DNA from: Chloroflexota bacterium | Lineage (GTDB): Bacteria > Chloroflexota > Limnocylindria > Limnocylindrales > CSP1-4 | NCBI GenBank assembly: GCA_015661135.1 | Contig: JACVXW010000056.1 | Coordinates: 1-16,106, forward strand | Direction: 5' to 3' | Length of the DNA stretch: 16,106 bases | Shown here: in pieces, positions 1 through 7,737 of the stretch | Position numbering within the stretch: position 1 is the stretch's first letter | Layout: every line of letters begins with the position of its first letter | The notes under the pieces: model-generated | Seen by the model: only the letters and a program-made list of their open reading frames with translations | Database searches by the model: none | What the model was told of the DNA's origin: nothing | Translations under genes and position numbers: made by a program

Positions 1-729
1 GGCGATCTCGGGTTTTACGACGTGGTCATGGATGAGGACGAGTACCGGACCACGCAGGCCGATCCGGACGCGGTGGAGCGATTGTTCGTCCGGCTCGCGA
101 CCGAGCGGCTCGCTCGCTGGATCGACCTCGCCGAATCACGCCTCGCGGGGACGGGAGTCAAGGTCTACGCCACCGGTGGCAATGACGACCTGGCCGAGGT
201 CATGGCGACGATGGACCGGACGGATACCAAGACGTTCGTCGCCTGCGAGGACCGGGCCGTGCCGCTCGACGACGACCACGTGATGATCAGCATGCCGTAC
301 GTCAATCCGACACCGTGGAAGACGCCCCGGGAGGACGACGAAGCCGGCCTGGCGGCGCGGATCGCGGCGCTCGCGGCGCCGTTCGCCGATCACACCAGGG
401 TGATCTTCAACTTCCACGCCCCGCCGGTGGATTCAACGCTTGACACCTGCCCGATGCTCGATGCGACAACAGATCCGCCGAGCCAGGTGGTAAAGGGAGG
501 GCAACCGGTCCTGTATGGCGCGGGGAGCACGTCGATTCGCGAGGCGATCGAGCGCTATCAACCGATGCTGGGGCTGCACGGCCACATCCACGAATCGCAG
601 GCCGCGGCCAGGCTCGGACGCACCGTCTGCGTCAACCCCGGCAGCGAGTACGGCGAGGGCGTGCTCAGGGGGTGCCTGCTGACGATCGCCGGCGGCAAGG
701 TCACCAGTTATCAGATGACCGCGGGATGA
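1..729 (+). CDS. Metallophosphoesterase family protein, 5'-truncated by window edge
   Basis: The reading frame is open from the first base, so the true start and the N-terminal metal-binding motif (usually DxH, then GDxxD) lie outside the window. What remains, about 242 residues, carries two motifs of the calcineurin-like phosphoesterase fold: FNFHAPP near residue 138, resembling the conserved histidine segment, and GLHGHIHES near residue 192, the GHxH metal-ligand motif. A C-terminal VNPGSEYGEG segment follows, typical of YfcE/Icc-like phosphoesterases. The family hydrolyses phosphomono- or phosphodiesters with a di-metal centre; the substrate cannot be told from this part. It ends 106 bases before the permease gene on the same strand, with no obvious terminator between them, so they could be co-transcribed. 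The GTG at 22 and ATG at 28 are in-frame but would leave the enzyme without its first metal ligands, so they are unlikely starts. Confidence 0.8.
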   Translation, partial: GDLGFYDVVMDEDEYRTTQADPDAVERLFVRLATERLARWIDLAESRLAGTGVKVYATGGNDDLAEVMATMDRTDTKTFVACEDRAVPLDDDHVMISMPYVNPTPWKTPREDDEAGLAARIAALAAPFADHTRVIFNFHAPPVDSTLDTCPMLDATTDPPSQVVKGGQPVLYGAGSTSIREAIERYQPMLGLHGHIHESQAAARLGRTVCVNPGSEYGEGVLRGCLLTIAGGKVTSYQMTAG

Positions 730-835
730 GCGGGGGAGGGCAGATCGCAGGAGGCAGGATCGAGGCATAGGTCCCAGGAGTACGGCGATCCGGAGGGAGG
801 GTCGCCGGTCCATTCCCCTGTATCGAGGTGATGGC

Positions 836-2491
836 ATGGCAGCTGCAACCACGATGCCCGAGGTCTTCGTCCGGAAGTCCTCCGGCCTTGTCCGCGTGAT
901 GTCCGCGCGATCGGCGTTCGTCTACAACGTCCTGACGATGGGCCTGATCTTTCCCTGGACGTACCTCTGGGCGCCGGGTGCGTTGCCGGGCGGCCAGCTC
1001 GTCTGGGGCATCCTCCTGGCCATGGTGCTGGAGATCCCGATCGCGCTTGCCTATGTCTGGCTCTCGACCGCGTTGCCGCGGTCAGGCGGCGACTACGTCT
1101 TCCAGAGCCGCGTGCTCGGCGGCGGGATCGGGTTCACGCTCGTCTTCTCCGGGTTCGTCATCTGGATCCTCCAGTGGGTCGCGCTCTCGGGCTGGCTGCT
1201 ATCCGCCCTCGGGTTCGCCCCGCTGTTCCTGGGCCTCGGCGCAGCCACGGGAAGTGCGGCGTTCGTCGACATCGCGACCTGGTTCACGACCGGGACCGGC
1301 ATCGTCGTGACGAGCATCGGGAACGCGCTTGTCGCCATGCTGATCCTGACTTCCGGATTCAAGAACTACGTCCGCCTGCAGAAGGTGATGTGGATCGCGA
1401 TCTTGCTGTCGTTCGGCACCATGCTCTTTGTTCTCGCGACCACCGTGGCGGCCGACGTCCCCGGCAGGCTTGACGCGTTCTCGGCCGCGATCGGCGGGTC
1501 GGGCACGTTCACCGCCGATGCGATCGCCGCCGCGCAGGGTGCGGGGGTGGACCTGAACCCGCCGTTCAGCCTCCTGGCCACACTCCTGATTGCGCCAATC
1601 GCCTGGACCTCGCTCCAGTGGGCAACGTACTCGGCGCAGCAGAACGGCGAGATCAAGTCGGCCGGCTCCTTCAAGGACCAACTATTCATCATCGTGGGCT
1701 CGCTCGTGCTGACGGGCGTGCTGCTTGCCCTGCTCGCCTTCGTCCTGGAGCGCGCGGTGGGAACCGAGTTCCTGTATGTCGCCGGTTCGGGCTACTGGAG
1801 CCTCGTCGGTGAAGCATCCCTGGCGGGCTCATACCTGTGGCCGAACATCATCGCCACGGCGATCGCCAACAACCCGATCGTCACGATCGTCATCGCGCTC
1901 GGGTTCATCCTGAACGCCCACCAGATCGTCCACAACTGCTACATCGGCATGACCCGGGTCATGGTCGCCATGTCGCTGGACCGCCTCCTCCCGGAGATGG
2001 TCAGCCGCGTGTCCGATCGGCTGCACACACCAGTGAACGCGCACGTGATCTACTTCGTGGCGAGCCTGCCGGTCATCTGGCTGTACAGCAACTACTCGGT
2101 CGATGACGGAGCGGGCGGCACCACCACCTGGACGTCACTCACGCTCGGGGTCACGTTCGCCTGCGGCTACGTGTTCGTCGGGACCGCCATCGCGGGTGCC
2201 CTGCTGCCGTTCCGCGCAAAGGCCCTCTACGAGGCATCCCCGGGTGCGGCGTACAAGTTCATGGGCGTCCCGCTCGTGACCATCGTCGGCACCGTCGGCG
2301 CGATTGCCGGCGGGTACTTCATCTACCTGTTCCTGACCAATTCGACCCTCGGGCTGACCAGCGAACTCGCCTACCAGGTGGTCGCCGGCGTTCTGCTGTT
2401 CTCGCTCGGCTGGTACCTCGTCACGTACTTCGTGCGTCGGTCCAGCGGCATCAACGTGGACTACGCCTTCAAGGAAATCCCGCCCGAGTGA
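836..2491 (+). CDS. APC-family amino acid/amine permease
   Basis: This is a 551-residue integral membrane protein with about 12 hydrophobic segments spread over the whole length (roughly residues 28-48, 57-79, 97-119, 157-172, 183-203, 245-262, 283-303, 344-362, 402-418, 434-456, 478-500 and 513-533). Two signatures of the amino acid-polyamine-organocation superfamily are visible: LPRSGGDYVF at 80-89 in the loop after the second segment, and DRLLPEMVS followed by TPVNA at 382-402. Such proteins carry amino acids or related amines across the cytoplasmic membrane, usually coupled to protons or by exchange. The substrate is unknown; the neighbours (dimethylglycine-dehydrogenase-like enzyme, polyamine-type ABC system) make an amine or amino acid plausible. 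The ATG at 836 is preceded by GAGGTG with 5 bases of spacing, which settles the start. The length is normal for APC proteins with extended loops, and no lesion is seen. Confidence 0.88.
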   Translation: MAAATTMPEVFVRKSSGLVRVMSARSAFVYNVLTMGLIFPWTYLWAPGALPGGQLVWGILLAMVLEIPIALAYVWLSTALPRSGGDYVFQSRVLGGGIGFTLVFSGFVIWILQWVALSGWLLSALGFAPLFLGLGAATGSAAFVDIATWFTTGTGIVVTSIGNALVAMLILTSGFKNYVRLQKVMWIAILLSFGTMLFVLATTVAADVPGRLDAFSAAIGGSGTFTADAIAAAQGAGVDLNPPFSLLATLLIAPIAWTSLQWATYSAQQNGEIKSAGSFKDQLFIIVGSLVLTGVLLALLAFVLERAVGTEFLYVAGSGYWSLVGEASLAGSYLWPNIIATAIANNPIVTIVIALGFILNAHQIVHNCYIGMTRVMVAMSLDRLLPEMVSRVSDRLHTPVNAHVIYFVASLPVIWLYSNYSVDDGAGGTTTWTSLTLGVTFACGYVFVGTAIAGALLPFRAKALYEASPGAAYKFMGVPLVTIVGTVGAIAGGYFIYLFLTNSTLGLTSELAYQVVAGVLLFSLGWYLVTYFVRRSSGINVDYAFKEIPPE

Positions 2492-2515
2492 GTCGTGGGT
2501 TCATCCAGTTCGTCG

Positions 2516-2544
2516 GAACGGCCCGGGCATCGCCCGGGTCGTTC
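2516..2544. terminator. Strong hairpin between convergent genes
   Basis: A 13-pair stem (left arm 2516-2528, right arm 2532-2544, one G-T pair, all others Watson-Crick) closes on a 3-base loop ATC. It lies between the permease stop (2491) and the kinase-like stop on the other strand (2548), so it can serve both transcripts. Neither side has a run of T residues, so it is not a textbook intrinsic terminator; high-G+C bacteria often use such hairpins for termination or 3'-end protection. Confidence 0.6.
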
Positions 2545-2547
2545 GAT

Positions 2548-3407
2548 TCAGGGTGCGGCGGTCGCGGCCAGCCAGGCCTCGAAGTCGGGCCCGTCGATCA
2601 TCGCCTGCGCCCGCGTCCAGCGATCCACCGCCCAGCCCCAGAAGTCGTAGTCGATCGGCGAGATCCGGGCCTGGATGGCGGCCCACAGCGTCCAGCCGAC
2701 GTCCGACATGATCATCTGGAGACGGCAGCGGGCCAGGAGCGCCGGCGTGGCCGCCCCGAAGTACGCCGCAATGAGTTCGGCCAGCCGGGCCTCGTCGAAC
2801 TCGAGCTCCTGGGCCGTGTTGCCCAGCTCGAAGGTCGGGTCGCTGTTGCCGCTGTACTCGTAGTCCACGATCCAGAGCCGCACCCCGTCGTCGAGGTAGT
2901 TCTCCGCCAGCAGGTCGTTGTGGCACGGGCCGGTCGGCAGTGGATGCGCCCGGAGCGCGGCGTCGATGCGGGGGACGGCGCTGAGATGTTCGCGATAGCC
3001 GGCCGGTACGGGGATCCCGCGCTCGTCGATGACGGCGAGATAGCGAGCGGCCAGGGCGACCATGTCGAAGTCGTCGCGGAAGCGCCGCCGGTCGCCTGGA
3101 ACGCGGCGTTGGACATCGTCCGGGCGTCCAGCCACTCGAGGACGATGACGTTCCAGCGAGGCACGTGGTGGAGCACCCGGGCCCCGACGCCCGCCTGCTC
3201 GGCCGCGCGCGTGTTGTGGAGCTCGTTCCCGCGGTCCACCGCGAGGAGGTCCGTGCCCGGTCCCGGGATCCGCACGAAGTGGGGGACTCCGTCCACCGTG
3301 ACGCGGAAGTTCCGGTTCGTGAGGCCGCCCGAGATCGGCTCGGCGGCGACCATCCGCCCGGCCCACGCGGGGATCGCGTCGATGACCTCCTGGATGGATG
3401 GTTCCAC
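2548..3407 (-). pseudogene. Choline kinase/aminoglycoside phosphotransferase-like gene, frameshifted
   Basis: Two reading frames together spell one kinase of the choline/ethanolamine kinase-APH fold. The N-terminal part (3407 to about 3085) has the ATP-lobe segment ISGGLTNRNFRV, the usual 'GGxTN' start of these kinases, and ends at LEWLDARTMSNAAFQATG. The C-terminal part, in another frame from about 3084, has the catalytic loop HNDLLAEN and the metal motif IVDYEYSG, followed by a normal helical tail to the stop at 2548. At the junction (about 3084-3095) the family normally has some 15-18 residues ending in an 'LRRLH' helix, and these are absent, so a small out-of-frame deletion is more likely than a single-base slip. 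As written the product would be truncated before the catalytic site. A GTG at 3407 fits the start; it has no ribosome site, but a TACCCT box 8 bases upstream would give a leaderless message. The gene is divergent from the FAD/GcvT gene. It could also be a sequencing or assembly error in an intact gene. Confidence 0.75.
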
Positions 3408-3415
3408 GGAGCGAG

Positions 3416-3466
3416 AGGGTACCTGAGCCCGCCGACCCCACGCCGGGCGGCGCCGCTCGGTACCCT
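3416..3466. promoter_or_regulatory. Divergent intergenic region with paired AGGGTACC/GGTACCCT arms
   Basis: The 101-base gap between two divergent starts (3407 minus, 3509 plus) holds a perfect 8-base inverted repeat: AGGGTACC at 3416-3423 and GGTACCCT at 3459-3466, 35 bases apart. Each arm contains the palindrome GGTACC and, read outward, the sequence TACCCT, which matches a TAnnnT-type -10 element. On the minus strand this box ends 8 bases before the GTG at 3407, the spacing expected of a leaderless transcript. On the plus strand it would place a start near 3473, upstream of the GGAGG at 3493-3497. No convincing -35 boxes are seen. The arms could instead be operator half-sites for one regulator. 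Confidence 0.35.
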
Positions 3467-3508
3467 GTCACGACGGGTCCGGAATCAGGCACGGAGGGCA
3501 CGCGCATC

Positions 3509-5977
3509 GTGGAGCACGCCAGGGCGGTGATCATCGGCGGCGGCGTCGGCGGGACCTCGATCGCCTATCACCTGACGGAGCTCGGCTGGCGGGACGTCGT
3601 CCTCGTCGATCGGGCGGAGTTGACCTCTGGCTCCACGTTCCACAGCGCCGGCCTGGTCGGCCAGCTCCGCTCCAGCGTGACACTGACCCGGATGATGATG
3701 TATGGCGCGGCCCTCTACCGGCGGCTGACCGCCGAGACCGGGGTGGACGTCTCGTGGCACGAGGTGGGCTCGCTCCGGCTGGCCTCCACGAAGGCGCGCT
3801 ACGAGGAGCTCCAGCGCCAGGCCGGCTGGGCCAAGACCTTCGGGTTGCCGCTCGAACTGATCGCGGCGAGGGAGGCGCAGGACCGCTTCCCGCTGATGAC
3901 CCTGGACAGCGTCCTCGGTGCTGTCTGGCTGCCGACCGACGGCTGGCTGGATCCGTCGGGACTCGCCCAGGCGCTGGCGGCCGGTGCGCGCGCCCGCGGG
4001 GCGCAGATCCGGCAACACACCCAGGTGGTCGGGATCAACGTGGAGCGCGGCCGAGTCACCGGCGTCGAAGTCGAGGCGCGCGATGGCGCACGCGAAACGA
4101 TCGCGGCTGATGTTGTCGTGAACGCTGGGGGCATGTACGCCCCGGAGATCGGCCGCCTCGCCGGCGTCACCGTCCCGATCATTCCGATGGCCCACCAGTA
4201 CCTCTTCACCCACACGATCGAGGGCGTCGAGCCGGGCCTGCCGACGATGCGCGACCCGGACAACCTGTGCTACTTCCGCGAGGAAGTCGGCGGGCTGTGC
4301 ATGGGCGGCTATGAGCGAGACCCCGCCCCTTGGTCCCTGGACGGCGTGCCGCCCGACTTCAACCATCGCCTGCTGGACCCGGATTGGCCGCGCTTCGAAT
4401 CGATCATGGAGGGCGCCATCCGGCGCGTCCCCGCGATCGCCGACGCGGGCGTGACGCGGATGATCAACGGCCCCGAGGCGTTCACCCCGGACAACGAGTT
4501 CATCCTCGGCGAGAGCGAGGTCCGCGGCTTCTTCGTGGCGGCGGGGTTCTGCGCCCACGGGATCGCCGGGACCGGCGGCATCGGCCAGCAGATGGCCCGC
4601 TGGATCGTGGACGGGGAACCCGAACTGGACCTCTGGAAGATGGATATCCGTCGGTTCGGCGGCCAGTACCGGAGCCAGAAGCTCACCCTGGCGCGGAGCT
4701 ACGAGAACTACGCCACCTATTACGACATCCACTACCCGAACGAGGAGCGCCAGGCCGCCCGGCCGCTCCGGATCTCACCCGCCTACGACGAGCTGGCTGC
4801 ACTCGGGGTCGTGTTCGGCGAGAAATCCATGTGGGAGCGGCCCAACTGGTTCACCCCGAACGAGGACGGCGCCGGCGTCGCGTCCCGCGCTGCGCTGGAG
4901 GCGCTCCGGCCGCGCGGCTGGGCCGGCGAGCACTGGTCGCCCGCGATCGGCGCCGAGGCACTGGCGACGCGCCGAACCGCCGGCCTGTTCGATGAATCGA
5001 GCTTCGCCAAGATCGAGATCGAGGGGATCGGCGCCCTCGCCTTCCTCGAGCACCTGTGCGATAACGACATCGACCGGCCGGTGGGTTCGATCATCTACAC
5101 CCAGATGCTCAACCGCCGCGGCGGGATCGAGTGCGACTTCACGGTCACCCGACTGGCGGACGACCGTTTCCTCATCGTGACCGGGACGGCGTTCGGCAAC
5201 CACGACCTGGGCTGGATCCGGAAGCACCTGCCGGCCGACGGCGGCGACGGTTCGGTCCGCGTCCGCGACATCACGTCCTCGCGCGCCTGCTTCGGGCTCT
5301 GGGGGCCGCGGGCCCGGGACATCCTTGCGCCGCTCACGAAGGACGACGTGTCGGACGCCGGGTTTCCGTATATGACGGCGCGCGAGATCTCCATCGGGGA
5401 GATCCCCGTACTGGCCCTCCGCGTCACCTATGTCGGGGAGCTGGGCTGGGAGTTGTACCCACCGGCCGAATACGGCCGGGCGCTCTGGAAGCTCCTCTGG
5501 GCCGCCGGCGCTTCGCACGGGATGGTTGCTTGCGGCTATCGCGCCATCGACTCCCTGCGGCTGGAGAAGGGCTACCGGGTCTGGTCCGCAGACATCACCC
5601 CGGAGGAGACGCCCTATGAGGCAGGCCTCGGATTCGCGGTCCGGCTTGACAAGGGCGTGGACTTCCTGGGCCGGGACGCGCTGGTCGCCGCGAAGGCCGC
5701 GGGTCCTCGCAAGGGGCTGCGATGCCTGGTCCTCGACGATCCGCGGTCCGTGGCCCTCGGCAATGAGCCGGTGCGCGTCCGCGGACGGATCGTGGGACGG
5801 GTCACGACCGGCGGCTACGGGTTCGCCGTGGAGCGGTCCATCGCCTACGCGTACCTGCCGCCGGATGGCGGAGCGATCGGCACGCGCGGCGAGATCGACA
5901 TCTTCGGGGAGTGGGTCGGCTTCGAGGTCGTCCGCGAGCCGCTCTGGGACCCCGAGGGGGCGAGGATCCGCTCGTGA
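3509..5977 (+). CDS. FAD-dependent oxidoreductase with GcvT domain (dimethylglycine/sarcosine dehydrogenase-like)
   Basis: This 822-residue protein has the three-part plan of dimethylglycine and sarcosine dehydrogenases. Residues about 5-370 form a DAO-type FAD domain with the dinucleotide motif VIIGGGVGGTSIAYHL at 7-22 and the segment SGSTFHSAGL, whose histidine (His45) matches the residue that binds FAD covalently in mitochondrial homologues. Residues about 375-435 are the FAO_M linker (DIRRF, SYENYATYYDIHYP). From about 475 a glycine-cleavage T-protein (GcvT) domain follows, with RRGGIECDFTV holding the folate-site aspartate (Asp543) and VGELGWELY near 642, then a GcvT C-terminal barrel. 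The family oxidatively demethylates N-methylglycines and passes the one-carbon unit to tetrahydrofolate; the exact substrate here is unknown. GTG at 3509 is chosen because GGAGG lies 11 bases upstream and the Rossmann motif begins at once; upstream in-frame residues look non-coding. Its stop overlaps the next start, so the two genes are translationally coupled. Confidence 0.88.
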   Translation: MEHARAVIIGGGVGGTSIAYHLTELGWRDVVLVDRAELTSGSTFHSAGLVGQLRSSVTLTRMMMYGAALYRRLTAETGVDVSWHEVGSLRLASTKARYEELQRQAGWAKTFGLPLELIAAREAQDRFPLMTLDSVLGAVWLPTDGWLDPSGLAQALAAGARARGAQIRQHTQVVGINVERGRVTGVEVEARDGARETIAADVVVNAGGMYAPEIGRLAGVTVPIIPMAHQYLFTHTIEGVEPGLPTMRDPDNLCYFREEVGGLCMGGYERDPAPWSLDGVPPDFNHRLLDPDWPRFESIMEGAIRRVPAIADAGVTRMINGPEAFTPDNEFILGESEVRGFFVAAGFCAHGIAGTGGIGQQMARWIVDGEPELDLWKMDIRRFGGQYRSQKLTLARSYENYATYYDIHYPNEERQAARPLRISPAYDELAALGVVFGEKSMWERPNWFTPNEDGAGVASRAALEALRPRGWAGEHWSPAIGAEALATRRTAGLFDESSFAKIEIEGIGALAFLEHLCDNDIDRPVGSIIYTQMLNRRGGIECDFTVTRLADDRFLIVTGTAFGNHDLGWIRKHLPADGGDGSVRVRDITSSRACFGLWGPRARDILAPLTKDDVSDAGFPYMTAREISIGEIPVLALRVTYVGELGWELYPPAEYGRALWKLLWAAGASHGMVACGYRAIDSLRLEKGYRVWSADITPEETPYEAGLGFAVRLDKGVDFLGRDALVAAKAAGPRKGLRCLVLDDPRSVALGNEPVRVRGRIVGRVTTGGYGFAVERSIAYAYLPPDGGAIGTRGEIDIFGEWVGFEVVREPLWDPEGARIRS

Positions 5978-6873
5978 CCGGGCGCGGGGCGCCTGGATCG
6001 CCCGGGTCCGAGTTCGGTGCCGAGTGGAGCGCCTCGCTGCGACGCGGCACGGACGCCGAATTGCGCGGCTGGGTGGAGGCTGCCCTGGGATGGTGCGACG
6101 CGGCCGACGAGATCGCCCTGCGGTACTTCCGCCAGAGCCCGGTGACCACCCGCAAGCCGGACCGGTCGTTCGTGACCGAGGCGGACACGGCGGTGGAGCG
6201 CCTGCTCCGCCAGCGCATCGGTGACGCGTTTCCGGACCACGGTGTCGTCGGCGAGGAGTACGGGGCGGAGGGCGGCAGCGCGTCCGTCCGCTGGTTCGTG
6301 GACCCGATCGACGGCACTCACAACTACATGCGCGGCATCCCGATCTTCGCGACCCTCCTCGGCGTGGAGCGCGACGGGGAGCTCCAGGCCGGGATCGTGT
6401 CTGCTCCCGCACTGGGTGGCCGCTGGTACGCGTGGCGGGGCGGGGGAGCCTGGGGCGCGGGCCCGCTGGCGGGCGCGGACCGCGGCGGGGCACCGCGGAG
6501 GCTGCGCGTGACGGGAATTGACCGCCTCGCCGATGCCCAGATTGTTTACGCAGGCACCCAGGACGTGATCGCCAGCGGCGCAGCACCCGGGTTCACGGAC
6601 CTCCTCAGGGCGGCCTGGCGGGAGCGCGGGTTCGGCGACTTCTGGGGCTACTCCCTCGTCGCCGAGGGCGCGGCCGAGGTCATGGTTGAGGTGGGGCTGT
6701 CCATCTGGGACGCCGCCGCGCCGGTGGTGCTCGTGGAGGAGGCTGGCGGCCGGGTCACCGACTTCGAGGGCCGCCGGATCTTCGACGGCGGCACGATCCT
6801 TGCCACGAACGGCGTCCTCCATGAGACCGTTCGCTCGATGCTGGCCGGCGGGGAGGAGCAGGTGCCTGCGTGA
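5974..6873 (+). CDS. Inositol monophosphatase-family phosphatase (HisN-like)
   Basis: This is a 299-residue Mg2+-dependent phosphatase of the inositol monophosphatase superfamily. Metal-site motifs are complete: VVGEEYG (the glutamate pair) near residue 90, WFVDPIDGTHNY near 108-119, and WDAAAPVVLVEEAGG near 247-261. The segment FWGYSLVAEGAAEV resembles the histidinol-phosphatase HisN subgroup of actinobacteria more than classical SuhB, so histidinol phosphate, inositol phosphate or another sugar or alcohol phosphate are all possible substrates. No other histidine-biosynthesis gene is in the window. The GTG at 5974 shares bases with the TGA of the upstream FAD/GcvT gene (GTGA overlap), which decides the start and implies co-translation. 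The first 20 or so residues are Gly/Ala/Ser/Arg-rich and look like a disordered leader. A hairpin overlaps the stop codon. Confidence 0.83.
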   Translation: MTGRGAPGSPGSEFGAEWSASLRRGTDAELRGWVEAALGWCDAADEIALRYFRQSPVTTRKPDRSFVTEADTAVERLLRQRIGDAFPDHGVVGEEYGAEGGSASVRWFVDPIDGTHNYMRGIPIFATLLGVERDGELQAGIVSAPALGGRWYAWRGGGAWGAGPLAGADRGGAPRRLRVTGIDRLADAQIVYAGTQDVIASGAAPGFTDLLRAAWRERGFGDFWGYSLVAEGAAEVMVEVGLSIWDAAAPVVLVEEAGGRVTDFEGRRIFDGGTILATNGVLHETVRSMLAGGEEQVPA

Positions 6874-6884
6874 CTGGCAGGCAC
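6862..6884 (+). terminator. Hairpin overlapping the phosphatase stop codon
   Basis: Perfect 8-base arms, GTGCCTGC (6862-6869) and GCAGGCAC (6877-6884), enclose a 7-base loop that contains the TGA stop. The sequence AATTTC follows, a short T-rich tail. The position at the end of the two-gene unit fits a weak intrinsic terminator or an mRNA 3'-end stabiliser. Confidence 0.5.
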
Positions 6885-6990
6885 AATTTCGGGACCCATA
6901 GGTCGCCGCCGGACCTCTCGCGCCGCAGTTGTGTCCCTCACGCATCAGCACGACGGAATTGGAGCTTGATCCGCTCGCGCGGTGCGTACG

Positions 6991-7020
6991 GCGTGCTCCC
7001 GCCGCATGGATCGAGCACGC
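6991..7020. repeat. Inverted repeat in convergent intergenic region
   Basis: Perfect 8-base arms GCGTGCTC (6991-6998) and GAGCACGC (7013-7020) flank a 14-base spacer. They lie in the 253-base gap between the phosphatase gene (plus) and the acetyltransferase gene (minus). The long loop and the absence of a T run make terminator function uncertain; it may be a second barrier for read-through from either side. Apart from this, the two flanking hairpin/repeat elements and ordinary high-G+C sequence, nothing else is seen in the gap. Confidence 0.3.
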
Positions 7021-7082
7021 ATGGTTCGAGATCGTGCCTCGCAGACACGGGCGCCGCTCCGAGGGCGGGCCGGCGACGCGGC

Positions 7083-7132
7083 GAGATCAGCCGAGATCAG
7101 CCGAGATCAGCCGAGATCAGCCGAGGTCAGGC
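7083..7132. repeat. 10-bp tandem repeat, four exact copies plus one degenerate
   Basis: The unit GAGATCAGCC occurs four times without change (7083-7122) and a fifth time as GAGGTCAGGC (7123-7132). The fifth copy contains the stop codon of the acetyltransferase gene on the minus strand. Read on that strand each unit is GGCTGATCTC, so TGA recurs every 10 bases and falls in all three frames, and a GATC tetramer recurs at one helical turn. It is too short and has no spacers, so it is not CRISPR; it looks like a slippage-derived minisatellite. Confidence 0.85.
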
Positions 7133-7735
7133 GAGCTCGAGGCGCATGAGCCAGCGGGGCAGGCCCGCGCTGTGGGCGTCGGTCAGCAGGACCCGCCGGA
7201 ACCCGGCCGCCTCGAACGTGGAGACGAAGCCGACGAACCCGAACGCGGTCGAAACCCGCGCCCCCGCCGGATCGATCGGATAGGCCTCGATCGCAGGCGC
7301 GCCCATGCTCAGCGCGTAGGCGACGGCACCGCCCAGCAGTGAGCGGGCCACACCACGGCGGCGATAGCCCGCCCGGACCACGAAACAGCCGATCGACCAT
7401 ACGGCCGGCTCGTTCGGCCACGGGATGGTCCGCGAGTTCACGAGGCGCGGCATCGCGGCGCGGGGACCGAGCCCGCACCAGCCAAGCGGCTCCCCGTCGA
7501 AATAGGCGATGAGCCCGGGCGCAAGGTTCCCGCCCCGGACCTGCGACTCGAGGTTCATCCGATTTCGGCCCGGCTCGCCCCGACCGAACGCCGAGTCAAC
7601 GCCACGCCAGGCCTGGCACCAGCACCCCCGTTCGCCGTTCACACCGAGCAGGGTCACGACATCGATCCAGCGCTCCACCGTAGCCGGCAGGATCTCAATG
7701 CTGTCGGCTACGAAGGGCTCGGGACGTGCCGCCAA
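7127..7735 (-). CDS. GNAT-family N-acetyltransferase
   Basis: This is a protein of about 202 residues with the GNAT acetyl-CoA fold. The segment WSIGCFVVRAGYRRRGVARSLL contains the beta4 strand and the R/QxxGxG/A pyrophosphate loop (here RRRGVA), followed by an amphipathic helix and the strand AIEAYPID. Near the N-terminus, GERGCWCQAW is a Cys/Trp motif seen in one GNAT subgroup. The acceptor substrate is unknown. The start is uncertain: TTG at 7735 lies 2 bases after the stop of the upstream gene and gives a usual length, while an in-frame GTG at 7774 would overlap that gene by 37 bases with a Gly-rich leader. The gene closes the minus-strand operon, and its stop codon lies in the last copy of the 10-bp tandem repeat. 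Confidence 0.8.
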   Translation of the reverse strand: MAARPEPFVADSIEILPATVERWIDVVTLLGVNGERGCWCQAWRGVDSAFGRGEPGRNRMNLESQVRGGNLAPGLIAYFDGEPLGWCGLGPRAAMPRLVNSRTIPWPNEPAVWSIGCFVVRAGYRRRGVARSLLGGAVAYALSMGAPAIEAYPIDPAGARVSTAFGFVGFVSTFEAAGFRRVLLTDAHSAGLPRWLMRLELA

Positions 7736-7737
7736 TG

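Noticed and set aside
4775..6586. Long open frame on the minus strand (603 codons) opposite the FAD/GcvT and phosphatase genes
   Set aside because: It is Arg/Pro/Gly-rich with no domain motifs and lies wholly antisense to two well-supported genes; this is a usual shadow in high-G+C DNA.
7083..7132. Tandem repeat considered as a CRISPR array or origin iterons
   Set aside because: The units are 10 bases long with no spacers, there are no cas or replication genes nearby, and there are only five copies.
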